From Fodinibius sp. Rm-B-1B1-1 (GTDB lineage: Bacteria > Bacteroidota > Rhodothermia > Balneolales > Balneolaceae), in NCBI RefSeq assembly GCF_038594945.1, contig NZ_JBCFYD010000002.1, forward strand, positions 744,001 to 808,000: a DNA stretch of 64,000 bases, read 5' to 3'. Numbering within the stretch: the stretch's first letter is position 1; each line of letters starts with the position of its first letter. The translations under genes were made by a program, and so were the position numbers. Positions 7,654-16,470 of the stretch are shown in pieces. A model generated the notes under the pieces. That model saw nothing but the letters and a program-made list of their open reading frames with translations. It ran no database searches and had not been told where the DNA came from.

Positions 7654-8328
7654 ATGTTTGCAGATCCGGAAGAACGTACCAAAGTAAAAATTTGTGGAAT
7701 TACTTCGCTGGAAGATGCCCGATTTGTATCGGGAGCCTTAGCGCATTATATGGGATTTGTCTTTTATGAAGATAGTCCCCGTTATGTAACCCCGGCTAAG
7801 GCGGGAGCAATGATTAACTGGCTACATGGACCGGATTGTGTAGGTGTTTTCGTAAATCAGCCTCTTGATGATGTGAATATGATTGCTCGTCAGACGGGCA
7901 TAGACTTTGTACAGCTGCATGGTGATGAAAATCCTGATTACTGTTCGCTGGTGGAGAAGCCAGTAATTAAAGCTATCCACGTTGAGGAGGAAGACACTGC
8001 CTCAGATCTGAACAAGCGAATCGAACCGTTCCTGAATCATGTTGAATACTTGCTTTTTGATACGAAAGTAGATGGGAAATGGGGCGGTACCGGACAATCT
8101 TTTGATTGGTCTATGTTAGATAAAGTGGCACAGGGTGTACCATATTTTCTGGCGGGTGGACTAAATGTTGATAATATCCGGCAGGCCTGTAGGCAAGTAC
8201 ATCCGTATGCAGTGGATATTTCCAGTGGGTTGGAGTCATATCCTGGAGTAAAAGATTTCGATAAGGTGGATGCGTTTATGGAAGAGATGCGCGATATCTG
8301 GGAAAAGCAAGAGGTTGGTGATTTGTAG
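7654..8328 (+). CDS. trpF: Phosphoribosylanthranilate isomerase
   Basis: A 224-residue TIM-barrel isomerase (Amadori rearrangement of PRA to CdRP). VKICGITSLEDA near the N-terminus holds the catalytic Cys. FDTKVDGKWGGTGQSFDW holds the catalytic Asp and phosphate loop, and LAGGLN with AVDISSGLESYPGVKD completes the phosphate site. It starts with no gap after trpC. A copy of the 27-bp repeat separates it from trpB. Confidence 0.95.
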   Translation: MFADPEERTKVKICGITSLEDARFVSGALAHYMGFVFYEDSPRYVTPAKAGAMINWLHGPDCVGVFVNQPLDDVNMIARQTGIDFVQLHGDENPDYCSLVEKPVIKAIHVEEEDTASDLNKRIEPFLNHVEYLLFDTKVDGKWGGTGQSFDWSMLDKVAQGVPYFLAGGLNVDNIRQACRQVHPYAVDISSGLESYPGVKDFDKVDAFMEEMRDIWEKQEVGDL

Positions 8329-8366
8329 TAATGAGTATTTAGTGAGATTAGAAATTTAACACCAAG

Positions 8367-8393
8367 TGTCATCCTGAACTTGTTTCAGGATCT
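8367..8393. repeat. 27-bp palindromic intergenic repeat, copy 2
   Basis: All 27 bases are identical to 2296-2322, including the 8-bp stem ATCCTGAA/TTCAGGAT. It lies 18 bp before trpB. Perfect identity of two copies about 6 kb apart in one operon suggests recent spread or gene conversion. Confidence 0.75.
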
Positions 8394-8411
8394 ATTAGAC
8401 AAAATTTGATT

Positions 8412-9599
8412 ATGAAATACGATTTACCGACAAAGGAAGGATATTACGGCGAATTTGGGGGCAAATTTGTCCCGGAGATTTTAATTCCCGTTTTAGAAGA
8501 GCTGGAAGAAGCCTATGAGCAAGCTTGGAATGACGTGAGTTTCCAGAAGGAGTATCGCCAGCTGCTCAATGAATATGTGGGACGTCCTACAAAGCTTACG
8601 TACGCTAATCGGCTTACCGATCATTATGGAAAGGCCAAGATTTACCTTAAGCGTGAGGATTTGTGCCATACTGGAGCGCACAAGATAAATAACGCTATTG
8701 GACAGATTTTGCTGGCCCAGCGTATGGGTAAGAATCGCATTATTGCAGAGACAGGGGCCGGACAGCATGGGGTAGCCACGGCAACAGCTTGTGCAAAGTT
8801 TGGCGTTGATTGTATTGTGTATATGGGCGCTGAAGATATGGAGCGCCAGAAGCTGAACGTTGAACGCATGCGTTTGTTGGGTACGGAAGTACGTCCCGTT
8901 ACCAGTGGCTCACAAACTTTGAAGGATGCTACCAACGAAGCAATTCGCGATTGGGTGACCAATGTTGAGGATACCTTTTATATTATCGGTTCGGTTGTGG
9001 GGCCGCATCCCTATCCCAAGATGGTGCGTAATTTTCATCGTGTGATAGGTGATGAAACACGTAGTCAGTTAGCCGAAGCCGAGGGACGAGAAATTCCCGA
9101 TTATTTGTTGGCTTGTGTGGGGGGCGGTTCCAACGCCATTGGGATTTTCTATCCTTTTATTGAAGATGAGTCGGTACAAATGTATGGACTCGAAGCCGCT
9201 GGATTAGGTGCTAATACTGATCAAACAGCAGCAACGCTTACCATAGGTCAACCCGGTGTGCTGCATGGATCTATGAGCTATTTACTACATAATTCCGAGG
9301 GGCAAATCCAGCTGGCACACTCTATCTCTGCCGGACTTGATTATCCGGGCATTGGTCCCGAGCACTCGTATCTTCATAAAACAAAGCGAGTGAACTACAA
9401 AGCAATTACCGATGGTCAAGCGATGGAAGGAGTGAAGCTTCTTTCCGAAACCGAAGGCATTATTCCTGCACTCGAAACGGCTCATGCAGTTGCGTATTTA
9501 GATGAGCTGATGCCCAAAACATCGAAAGATGAGATTGTTGTGCTTAATTGCTCCGGTCGCGGAGACAAAGATATGACCACTATTTCAAAAAATCTTTAG
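8412..9599 (+). CDS. trpB: Tryptophan synthase beta chain
   Basis: A 395-residue PLP enzyme that condenses indole with serine. PLP-binding Lys91 is in [13 protein letters not shown], the phosphate loop is GGGSNAIG, and the N-terminal [13 protein letters not shown] is the standard TrpB1 start. An in-frame TTG 6 bp upstream exists, but the ATG at 8412 gives the usual N-terminus. It is the TrpB1 type, which partners TrpA. A 103-bp repeat-bearing gap separates it from trpA. Confidence 0.96.
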   Translation: MKYDLPTKEGYYGEFGGKFVPEILIPVLEELEEAYEQAWNDVSFQKEYRQLLNEYVGRPTKLTYANRLTDHYGKAKIYLKREDLCHTGAHKINNAIGQILLAQRMGKNRIIAETGAGQHGVATATACAKFGVDCIVYMGAEDMERQKLNVERMRLLGTEVRPVTSGSQTLKDATNEAIRDWVTNVEDTFYIIGSVVGPHPYPKMVRNFHRVIGDETRSQLAEAEGREIPDYLLACVGGGSNAIGIFYPFIEDESVQMYGLEAAGLGANTDQTAATLTIGQPGVLHGSMSYLLHNSEGQIQLAHSISAGLDYPGIGPEHSYLHKTKRVNYKAITDGQAMEGVKLLSETEGIIPALETAHAVAYLDELMPKTSKDEIVVLNCSGRGDKDMTTISKNL

Positions 9600-9622
9600 A
9601 ACATCGATAACGTGATTATTGT

Positions 9623-9669
9623 GGATGACTACTGATATAATGTTAAATCTGCGAAAATCAGTAGAATCC
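9623..9669. repeat. Palindromic repeat between trpB and trpA
   Basis: CTACTGAT (9629-9636) pairs perfectly with ATCAGTAG (9657-9664), extended outward by GGAT/ATCC across small bulges. The loop reads AATGTTAAATCTGCGAAA. The sequence resembles the AATCTGCGAAAATC-type intergenic repeats found in related phyla. It is a third or fourth repeat type within this operon. Confidence 0.5.
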
Positions 9670-9702
9670 ATATAATTCGCGTTCTATTAAATCAAGGACT
9701 CA

Positions 9703-10515
9703 ATGATTCAGACAGAAAATAGAGTAACGCAACTTTTTGAACGTCATGATGGCTCCGAAAAGATCATGAGCCTGTTTTTAACGGCTGGCTATCCTGATCT
9801 TGAAGCAACAGTTGATCTTATTTTAGGCTTCGAAGAAAATGGAGTAGATATGGTCGAGTTGGGGATGCCGTTTAGCGATCCATTGGCGGATGGACCAACC
9901 ATTCAATACTCCAGCAATGTAGCTATCGAGCAGGGTATTACGATGAAGAAAATCCTGCACATTGTAGAGCAGGTGCGGGAAAAGTCTCAGATTCCCATTA
10001 TTTTGATGGGCTACATTAACCCGGTGTTGCGGTATGGCGCAAAAGCATTTTGTGAAGATGCAGCTGAAGCCGGAGTTGATGGACTGATTATTCCGGATAT
10101 CCCCATAGAAGAATCAGGAATTCTGAAAGAAGAAGCGGCTAACAATGGGTTGCCAATTATTTATCTGGTGGCTCCGAATACGTCTGATAAACGAATGCGC
10201 AAGATTGATGAGGAATCACAGGGTTTTGTATACTGCGTGTCGGTTACGGGCGTTACAGGTGCTCGTGAAGGAGATGAAGTGGCAAAGTCAGTAGAACGCT
10301 TTATTAATCGCGTACAAAAAAATGTGACCCGTAACCCCAAAATGGTTGGGTTTGGCATTAAATCCTATGAAGATGCACAGCGTATAGCAGCAGATATGGA
10401 TGGCTTTATTGTGGGAAGTGCACTTATTGATACCATCCGAAGTCATTACCCTGAGAAGGGATGGAAAGATGAGGTGTTTGCATTTGTTAGAAGGTTGAAG
10501 TATGGTAAAGAGTAA
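9703..10515 (+). CDS. trpA: Tryptophan synthase alpha chain
   Basis: A 270-residue TIM barrel that splits indole-3-glycerol phosphate. Catalytic Glu52 and Asp63 are in VELGMPFSDPLADGPTIQ, and phosphate-binding motifs are VSVTGVTGAR and GFGIKSYED. It partners TrpB, which receives indole through the intersubunit tunnel. It is the last trp gene; a lipoprotein gene starts 23 bp later and may share the transcript. Confidence 0.96.
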   Translation: MIQTENRVTQLFERHDGSEKIMSLFLTAGYPDLEATVDLILGFEENGVDMVELGMPFSDPLADGPTIQYSSNVAIEQGITMKKILHIVEQVREKSQIPIILMGYINPVLRYGAKAFCEDAAEAGVDGLIIPDIPIEESGILKEEAANNGLPIIYLVAPNTSDKRMRKIDEESQGFVYCVSVTGVTGAREGDEVAKSVERFINRVQKNVTRNPKMVGFGIKSYEDAQRIAADMDGFIVGSALIDTIRSHYPEKGWKDEVFAFVRRLKYGKE

Positions 10516-10538
10516 TATTTAATATCATTATTGAGGCT

Positions 10539-11654
10539 ATGAAATCAGTATTTAAAATATCTGTATTTATCCTGCTAATAGGCGTTTGGGTTGGTTGTGA
10601 GGGCGATTATCGTCAAGAAGCCCGGGGAAGCTTTGGAGAAGTGGTGGTGTTGATGGACTCTACGCAGTTTGAGAGTGAAACAGCGGAAGCTCTTCGGGAA
10701 ACATTTGGTGGGTGGATTCAAACGATACCCGGAAAACCCCCGCGTTTTGACCTTCGATTCCAGGATTTTACGACTAATGAACAGTTGGAGCATTATAAAC
10801 GATATCGAAATCTTATTGTCGCTGCTCCAATAAATGACAGTACTAATACAGGGGAACTGGTACGTGCGCTCCTTAATGATGAAATTGAACAGCAAGTTCG
10901 GGAGGGTGAAGCGTTTGCCTTTCCGTTGAAGGATCACTGGTACCGCAATCAGTGGGTTATGCTTTTATCGGGACAATCCGATTCCACATTAGCTCAGCAA
11001 ATACGAAATTCCGAAGAAACGCTGACGGATAATTTAATTAACAAGGAGTTGAACCGCTATACCGAAGAAATCTATGATCGAGGTGAACAGGTGGCCTTGG
11101 CGGATAGTATTTGGCAGGAAGAGGGTTGGAAAATTCGTATTCAGCATGACTGGATTAAAAATATTGATACAACGTACTCAGAAAATGGAGAAGAACAGCA
11201 TTTTATGACGATGCGTCGTCCGCTGCCTGAAAACGACCGTTGGTTTTGGATGTGGTGGAAAAAAGTAGATGATGCAAGCCAGATTGACGAGGATTGGATT
11301 AATGCTAAAAGAGATTCGTTAACCAAGCAGTGGATCCGGGGATCGCGCGACAGTTCTTATGTTACTACAGCTCATAATCGTCCCCATGAAACCGAACAGT
11401 TTATGTTTAATGATAAGCTTGCTTTTGAAACGTTAGGCATTTGGACGATGACCAATGATGCGATGGCTGGTCCATTTGTAAATTTCACGGTGTATGATGA
11501 TAAAACGAATCGTCTTTTTATGCTTGAATTTGCTCAGTTCGCACCTAAATATGATAAACGTCGTTTTGTACGACAATTCCGATCGATGCTTCGCACTTTT
11601 GAGACTGATTCTACATGGCAGACTCCGGTAGGTGAAATGGCAGCAGAAGAATAA
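10539..11654 (+). CDS. DUF4837-like lipoprotein
   Basis: A 371-residue protein with a short signal peptide ending in a lipobox (WVGC, Cys at about 20), so it is a predicted lipoprotein. The mature part opens with a G-x-x-GEVVVLMD stretch typical of DUF4837, a Bacteroidota family of unknown function; this is assigned from memory and is moderately certain. It is rich in Trp and charged residues (DRWFWMWWKK). It lies 23 bp after trpA and 33 bp before a methyltransferase, so it may be the tail of the trp transcript without a tryptophan role. Confidence 0.65.
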   Translation: MKSVFKISVFILLIGVWVGCEGDYRQEARGSFGEVVVLMDSTQFESETAEALRETFGGWIQTIPGKPPRFDLRFQDFTTNEQLEHYKRYRNLIVAAPINDSTNTGELVRALLNDEIEQQVREGEAFAFPLKDHWYRNQWVMLLSGQSDSTLAQQIRNSEETLTDNLINKELNRYTEEIYDRGEQVALADSIWQEEGWKIRIQHDWIKNIDTTYSENGEEQHFMTMRRPLPENDRWFWMWWKKVDDASQIDEDWINAKRDSLTKQWIRGSRDSSYVTTAHNRPHETEQFMFNDKLAFETLGIWTMTNDAMAGPFVNFTVYDDKTNRLFMLEFAQFAPKYDKRRFVRQFRSMLRTFETDSTWQTPVGEMAAEE

Positions 11655-11687
11655 TTTGAATAAAGTTTTGTTACAGAAGTTTTTTTG

Positions 11688-12503
11688 ATGAGTGAACAGG
11701 ATATTGTTGAGTGGAGTAGTATCAAAGAACATATTGCTCAATCTTTTGGTCAAGATACATTGTTTTATGATGAACATGCTGAAGTTCAGCGCGAAGTAGC
11801 GGATCGTCTTATTGCTTCGTTACAACCGTGGAGAGATATCATTCCATCAGGTCCTATCGCAGAGTTGGGAGTGGGTACTGGGTTTGTAACTGAGGGCATT
11901 GCGGAATTGTATCCGGATAGAAAAATTGAGGCCTATGACTTATCGCTGGAAATGATTGATTTCTGTAAGGATACCTTTTCTGGCAATGAAAACCTATCAT
12001 TTTCGGTCTCAGATGTCGAGGAGGTGCCCGAATTTGAGGATCCCCATTATGCTATGACGGTGAGTGGATTTGCTGCACATTGGTTTAAAGATCCAGCGCA
12101 AACGTTGGCAAAGTGGTTGGAGATTATTAAACCAGGCGGATTGCTGTTGGCCTCTTTCCCTGGAAATGAAAGTTTTCCCCAGTGGAAAAAGCATTGTCAG
12201 GAATTAGGGTTGCCATTTACGGGTAACGAGTTGCCTGATGTGGAGGAGATGGTCATTAAAATGTCGGTAGGACCGGCCCAGGTGGATTATTACGAGGATA
12301 CCATTACCCAGACGTATGAAAGCGCGGACGATTTTTTTGAGGAACTCAAACAATTGGGGATGGGGACCCAGATAAAGGGTCGACACCTAACCTCGGATGA
12401 GCGACAACTCTTAGTGGATCACTGGGATAATTCGACGGAAGGTGATATAACCGTTAACTACCATGTCGTGTTTTTAGCGGTAAAACGGGATTTTGACTCC
12501 TAA
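11688..12503 (+). CDS. BioC-like SAM-dependent methyltransferase
   Basis: A 271-residue class I methyltransferase. SAM motif I is AELGVGTGFVTEG, motif II is around EAYDLSLEMID, and a post-motif is LLASFPG. The N-terminus, IAQSFGQDTLFYDEHAEVQ, resembles BioC, the malonyl-ACP methyltransferase that starts biotin synthesis. No other biotin gene is nearby, so the substrate is uncertain. The ATG at 11688 is preferred to the in-frame TTG 3 bp earlier. The stop (TAA) directly abuts the stop of convergent galE. Confidence 0.6.
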   Translation: MSEQDIVEWSSIKEHIAQSFGQDTLFYDEHAEVQREVADRLIASLQPWRDIIPSGPIAELGVGTGFVTEGIAELYPDRKIEAYDLSLEMIDFCKDTFSGNENLSFSVSDVEEVPEFEDPHYAMTVSGFAAHWFKDPAQTLAKWLEIIKPGGLLLASFPGNESFPQWKKHCQELGLPFTGNELPDVEEMVIKMSVGPAQVDYYEDTITQTYESADDFFEELKQLGMGTQIKGRHLTSDERQLLVDHWDNSTEGDITVNYHVVFLAVKRDFDS

Positions 12504-13511
12504 TTAATATCCCTCCGGATTTTTCGATTGCCAGTTCCAGGAATCGCGACACATATCTTCGAGATCAAATTCGGCTTTCCAGCCTAATTCGTTTTCAGCT
12601 TTCGAAGGATCGGCGAAGTTAATAGCGATATCGCCAGCCCGACGATCTGTGATTTCGTAAGGGATGTCTCTGCCGGATGCCTTTTCAAATGCTTTTACAA
12701 CATCGAGGACGCTGTAGCCCGTGCCCGTCCCCAGATTATAGGTAACCACACCGGGATTTTCTTCGAGCTTTTTCAATGCACTCAGATGCCCTTTGGCCAA
12801 ATCCACAACGTGAATATAATCTCTGACTCCGGTTCCGTCTGGGGTGGGATAATCATCCCCGAAAACTGAAAGCTTTTCTAATTTACCTACGGCTACTTGC
12901 GTAATGTAGGGCATTAGGTTGTTAGGAATGTCGTTGGGATCTTCGCCAATTTTACCGCTGGGATGGGCTCCTACAGGATTAAAGTAGCGGAGCAGGCTCA
13001 CATTCCAGGAGTCATCAGCCGTGTTGAGATCGCGCAAAATTTCTTCAATAAACAGTTTGGTACGTCCGTATGGATTGGTGGCAGAAACGGGAAAGTGTTC
13101 TTTGACCGGAACCTCATCGGGGTCGCCATATACGGTGGAAGAAGAGCTGAATACGATGTTTTTGACGCCGTGCTTCTGCATTACTTCACAGAGATAAATA
13201 GTGCCGGTTATGTTATTGTGATAGTACATCAGAGGCTTTTCAACCGATTCCCCAACGGCTTTATAACCGGCAAAATGGATCACTGAATCAACATCATGTT
13301 TGCTAAAAATTTCATCTAACCCATCTTTGTTAATAAGATCTGTCTTATAAAAAGTGAGCGACTTATTTGTTATTTCTTCAACACGATTTAAGGCCTCCTT
13401 TTTGCTATTGCTAAGGTTGTCAACAACGATAACCTCTTGGTCATCTTCCAGTAATTCTACAACCGTATGGCTGCCGATAAATCCGGCTCCGCCCGTAACT
13501 AAAATGCTCAC
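12504..13511 (-). CDS. galE: UDP-glucose 4-epimerase
   Basis: A 335-residue extended SDR. NAD-binding [12 protein letters not shown] (5-16), a Ser cluster at 122-125 and catalytic Tyr148/Lys152 in NPYGRTK are all present, followed by [12 protein letters not shown], a GalE signature. It interconverts UDP-glucose and UDP-galactose for cell-surface glycans or galactose use. It is the last gene of a minus-strand stretch; its stop meets the opposite stop in the six bases TAATTA. A TATCTT box lies upstream at 13541-13548. Confidence 0.95.
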   Translation of the reverse strand: MSILVTGGAGFIGSHTVVELLEDDQEVIVVDNLSNSKKEALNRVEEITNKSLTFYKTDLINKDGLDEIFSKHDVDSVIHFAGYKAVGESVEKPLMYYHNNITGTIYLCEVMQKHGVKNIVFSSSSTVYGDPDEVPVKEHFPVSATNPYGRTKLFIEEILRDLNTADDSWNVSLLRYFNPVGAHPSGKIGEDPNDIPNNLMPYITQVAVGKLEKLSVFGDDYPTPDGTGVRDYIHVVDLAKGHLSALKKLEENPGVVTYNLGTGTGYSVLDVVKAFEKASGRDIPYEITDRRAGDIAINFADPSKAENELGWKAEFDLEDMCRDSWNWQSKNPEGY

Positions 13512-13540
13512 TATGCTAAATGTTTGATGAAAATTCGTTT

Positions 13541-13548
13541 ATAAGATA
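13541..13548 (-). promoter_or_regulatory. Candidate promoter box upstream of galE
   Basis: On the minus strand the sequence ATTTGTATCTTAT contains TATCTTAT, close to the Bacteroidota -7 element TAnnTTTG, 29 nt before the galE ATG. The same TTTGTATCTT core recurs before three other genes in the window. No clear -33 TTG is seen at the expected distance. Confidence 0.4.
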
Positions 13549-13560
13549 CAAATGCTGATA

Positions 13561-13914
13561 TTAATTTTGATTATCAGCAAGCTTTGTTAATTCCTCTTTG
13601 ATGGTTGAGCAAATTCCCTCCATTTTGTCAACGGAGGCTTCCAGCTGACCTTCTTCAGCGTTATTATTCAATAATGTCTTGGCGTGTTCATATTCATCTA
13701 CTACTTCATCTGCACCCATCATTTGAGCACCAGGCTTAATTTTGTGACCGGCTTTACGGAGTTCTTCCATATTACGACCAAGCAGATGAAGGCGATAATT
13801 TTCAATAAATTCATTAAATGAGGTAACCCCGGCTTCGCAAAATTCGATAACGTATTGTGAATCATCGAAAAGCATCTCTGTTATCTTCTTGGGGTTAATA
13901 AATTGGTAGTTCAT
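13561..13914 (-). CDS. Hpt-domain phosphotransfer protein (orphan)
   Basis: A 117-residue all-helical protein. HKIKPGAQMMGADEV fits the histidine phosphotransfer motif H-x-[LIV]-K-x-x-A/G-x-x-x-G, with His57 as the expected phosphoacceptor. It would relay phosphate between a hybrid histidine kinase and a response regulator in the cytoplasm. No kinase or regulator gene is adjacent, so the partners are unknown. It lies 49 bp upstream of galE on the same strand. Confidence 0.65.
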   Translation of the reverse strand: MNYQFINPKKITEMLFDDSQYVIEFCEAGVTSFNEFIENYRLHLLGRNMEELRKAGHKIKPGAQMMGADEVVDEYEHAKTLLNNNAEEGQLEASVDKMEGICSTIKEELTKLADNQN

Positions 13915-14039
13915 GATATTTGTAAGACTTATATGATTTTTTTACCAGGTTCTGCAAGTATGTTCTGTAGAATTTTATCAAAGGTCATAAAACGAATGGG
14001 AATAAACGGAAATATGATGAGATTCTCATATTCTGTTTT

Positions 14040-14408
14040 TTATTCGTTTTGCGGTTCAGTAACGCCGTGGGGGGTTGGTTTGCCATCAACCATGTGAACA
14101 AATACAATTTTATCAATTTTAATAATGGTTTCTTTGGTGAACTTCTGGCGTACTACACAACGAACTGTAATAGAAGTAGTCCCAAATTTGACTGTTTCCA
14201 TGCCAATTTCAATGATGTCTCCAAGTCCCGCCGAGCTTACAAAGTCGATTTCGGACATATATTTAGTCACAATATTTCCCTTGTCGAGTTGACAGGTGAC
14301 AAAAATAGCTGATTCTTCATCTACCCAGCTCAGTACGGATCCCCCGAATAGGGTGCCATGGGCGTTGAGATCTTCTGGCTTAATTAATTTTCGGCTAAAA
14401 AATTGCAT
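14040..14408 (-). CDS. Hotdog-fold acyl-CoA thioesterase (YciA/BACH-like)
   Basis: A 122-residue single hotdog domain. LNAHGTLFGGSVLSWVDEES is the hallmark hot-dog helix segment of the YciA/BACH acyl-CoA hydrolases, with the catalytic Asp/Glu in WVDEE. DFVSSAGLGDIIEIG and the late FVHMVDGKP strand fit the family. It hydrolyses acyl-CoA to free acid plus CoA in the cytoplasm; chain-length preference cannot be read. A TATCTTAA box occurs about 47 nt upstream on the same strand (14455-14462). Confidence 0.85.
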   Translation of the reverse strand: MQFFSRKLIKPEDLNAHGTLFGGSVLSWVDEESAIFVTCQLDKGNIVTKYMSEIDFVSSAGLGDIIEIGMETVKFGTTSITVRCVVRQKFTKETIIKIDKIVFVHMVDGKPTPHGVTEPQNE

Positions 14409-14490
14409 AACAGTACCTGTTGATTTGTAAAAATAGGACGATAACTAAAGTTGATTAAGATAAGGGTATGCAAGCGTTTTATAAATAGTT

Positions 14491-15318
14491 TTAATAGGAA
14501 AAATGATCATTTTCTATCCATTGGATAAGTTCTTGCCAGAGGGTGTTTTTGAACTCTTGTTTTAGAAAATTAAAATGTCCGATATGTTTTTGTCCATAAT
14601 CTTCAGGGGTGCAAATATGCAAAAGTTGTTGGGTTGCGGGATAGTATTCAAGTAGTTTCTTTACCGCTTTGGGTGGACCAAAATAACGATCATCGCTAAA
14701 CCCCAATGCAAACAACGGGAAGCTCAGTTTTCTATATCGTTGTCGATCTTTTTTGGCAATAAAATCCCATAAATAATTTTCAGACTTTCCCCATCGTGCC
14801 CACTGTTTAGCCACGCCTGCGGGAATATTGGTAGAGGAAAGACCCAGTGCCCGGGCAGGGAAGTCATTGCCCCAATTTGCTATAAGCGGGATTATTTGCC
14901 ACACGCACCAAACACCGATGTTTTGAGGGAACGCCCAGAGTTTCCAGAAGCCAGATTGAGAGGCTACAAAAATAGCTTTATCAATTTTAGGAGCATGATT
15001 TGCTAACCCAAGTAGTTGTCCGCCGCAGCTGTGACCCAGATATATCAGTTCATCCGGATGCCAATGACCTAATGACCATTGCAGGGCGGCATCAATATCA
15101 AAGGATCCCCAGTCATCCATTTGAATATCAGAGCCTGAAATGTTTTGGCTTTGAGATTCATAAATGCCGCGATAGTCAAAGGTAAGAACGTTGTAACCAC
15201 TATTAGCCAGAAAGGTGGCCAGTTTGAAGTAGATGTAACGGGGTACGCCGAGGGCCGAGGCTATGACGATCGTTTTGTCAGCGTTTTTATTTTTGGCAAA
15301 AAATATTGTTGCTGACAA
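14491..15318 (-). CDS. Alpha/beta hydrolase (S33-like); start unresolved
   Basis: A 275-residue alpha/beta hydrolase read from TTG at 15318. The nucleophile elbow GHSCGGQLLG gives the catalytic Ser, LTFDYRGIYES is the oxyanion region, and the C-terminal GQKHIGHFNFL carries the likely His. The frame stays open upstream, and its translation (HITITANDGFPL, then SATIFF) matches the normal N-terminus of this family. No ATG, GTG or TTG exists between 15319 and the upstream stop at about 15418. The true start may be a rare ATT/ATC/ATA codon, or the sequence may carry an error. The gene follows the VOC gene closely. Confidence 0.7.
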   Translation of the reverse strand: MSATIFFAKNKNADKTIVIASALGVPRYIYFKLATFLANSGYNVLTFDYRGIYESQSQNISGSDIQMDDWGSFDIDAALQWSLGHWHPDELIYLGHSCGGQLLGLANHAPKIDKAIFVASQSGFWKLWAFPQNIGVWCVWQIIPLIANWGNDFPARALGLSSTNIPAGVAKQWARWGKSENYLWDFIAKKDRQRYRKLSFPLFALGFSDDRYFGPPKAVKKLLEYYPATQQLLHICTPEDYGQKHIGHFNFLKQEFKNTLWQELIQWIENDHFSY

Positions 15319-15410
15319 GGGAAAGCCATCATTAGCTGTAATAGTGATATGTTGTTCGTTAACCGAGGTAATACCCTGAGCTTCTTTAGTTATACCTAAT
15401 AAAGCCTGTG

Positions 15411-15800
15411 TTATTGATCATCAGCTGGCTCCCAAAGCTCAACTTTATTTCCTTCGGGATCGATAATCCAGCCAAAGAGCCCAAATTCGGTATCTTCAAT
15501 TTCACCGGATATTTGGACGTGCTCTGATTTTAGTTGGTTTATTAACGCCCTTAAATCATCCACAATAAAGTTAAACATGAAATCTTTTTCACTCGGTTCG
15601 ATATAATCAGTATCGTTGGGAAAGGGGCTCCAAATAGAATATCCTTTTGATGGGCGCTGATTATCATCTTTCCAGTCGAACGTATAGCCGCCGTAACTTT
15701 CATCAATGGGCAGGCCAAGATGCTTTTTATACCAGGCCGCAAGTTCTGAGGGGTTCTCTGATTTGAAAAAGATACCGCCGATGCCAATAACTTTTTCCAT
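15411..15800 (-). CDS. VOC (glyoxalase/bleomycin-resistance fold) family protein
   Basis: A 129-residue single-chain protein with two beta-alpha-beta-beta-beta repeats. The first begins IGGIFFKSENPSELAAWYKK; the second includes DFMFNFIVDDLRALINQL and ends in GWIIDPEGNKVELWEP, the typical closing strand with its metal-ligand Glu. Such proteins are often small dioxygenases, isomerases or antibiotic-binding proteins; no substrate can be inferred. It is upstream of the alpha/beta hydrolase, whose reading frame begins at its stop. Confidence 0.85.
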   Translation of the reverse strand: MEKVIGIGGIFFKSENPSELAAWYKKHLGLPIDESYGGYTFDWKDDNQRPSKGYSIWSPFPNDTDYIEPSEKDFMFNFIVDDLRALINQLKSEHVQISGEIEDTEFGLFGWIIDPEGNKVELWEPADDQ

Positions 15801-15865
15801 AGTGATGAGTTACATGATGGTTGGAGTGTGTAGTCTTATTCTATGCTAAAATTTGATGTATCTCA

Positions 15866-15897
15866 AATAAAAAAGCCGTCCTATGCTGGACGGCTTT
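15866..15897 (-). terminator. Intrinsic terminator of the outer-membrane protein gene
   Basis: GCCGTCC (15875-15881) pairs with GGACGGC (15888-15894), extended by AAA/TTT to 10 bp, loop TATGCT. Read on the minus strand the stem is followed by TTTTTTATTT. It is 21 bp beyond the stop of the gene at 15919-16404 and isolates it from the VOC gene. Confidence 0.85.
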
Positions 15898-15918
15898 GAG
15901 GAAAAACGTTAGGATTGC

Positions 15919-16404
15919 TTAAAAATAATAGGTACCCATAACAGCGGCTCCTGTACCGAATCGGTCATTCCCATTATCGTTAATCAAGAAGTTGAGTTGT
16001 ACTTCAACACCCAAACTAAAATGTTCACCTAAGAAATATTCACCGCCGCCTGTGGCGCCCAGCAAAAAGTCGGAATCTTCGGCCCCCACTTCAGGAGAAG
16101 TGCGTTGAATAATGCCCCGGGCTCCGAGATACGTAGCGAAGTCCGATCCAACATCCTGATAAAACCGGGGTGCAACTCCTAAATTTATAGAGGTAAAATT
16201 ATTTTGTTGGTGATTAATCCCAAAAACGGGCGCAATAGTGACATTATCATTAAGCCAAATGGGTACTTGCAGATTCGTTTGATTACCCTGTATAGAAGCA
16301 GTTAACCCAAATGTACTTTGTGTAGGTCGGTTTTGGGCAAAAGCTGTTGAAGAGATCAAAAAGATGGCAAAACACAGCGAAAATAGTTTGATAACACTTT
16401 TCAT
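15919..16404 (-). CDS. Small outer-membrane beta-barrel-like protein
   Basis: A 161-residue protein with a clear Sec signal peptide (hydrophobic core about 9-20, cleavage after TAFA before QNRP). The mature part has alternating hydrophobic strands with Gly and aromatic residues and ends in aromatic YF (VMGTYYF), the usual C-terminal signature of BamA-assembled outer-membrane barrels. About eight strands are plausible. No family is recognised. It is flanked by its own terminator and an upstream AT-rich region, so it is probably monocistronic. Confidence 0.65.
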   Translation of the reverse strand: MKSVIKLFSLCFAIFLISSTAFAQNRPTQSTFGLTASIQGNQTNLQVPIWLNDNVTIAPVFGINHQQNNFTSINLGVAPRFYQDVGSDFATYLGARGIIQRTSPEVGAEDSDFLLGATGGGEYFLGEHFSLGVEVQLNFLINDNGNDRFGTGAAVMGTYYF

Positions 16405-16470
16405 AATAATGTCTGTTTTAGTTTAAAATGACGTTATCATTATAGCGCTATGTCGATAAATTGTTCCAGC

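Noticed and set aside
2296-8393. Palindromic repeats as a CRISPR array
   Set aside because: Copies are isolated in separate gaps, with no regular spacers and no cas genes.
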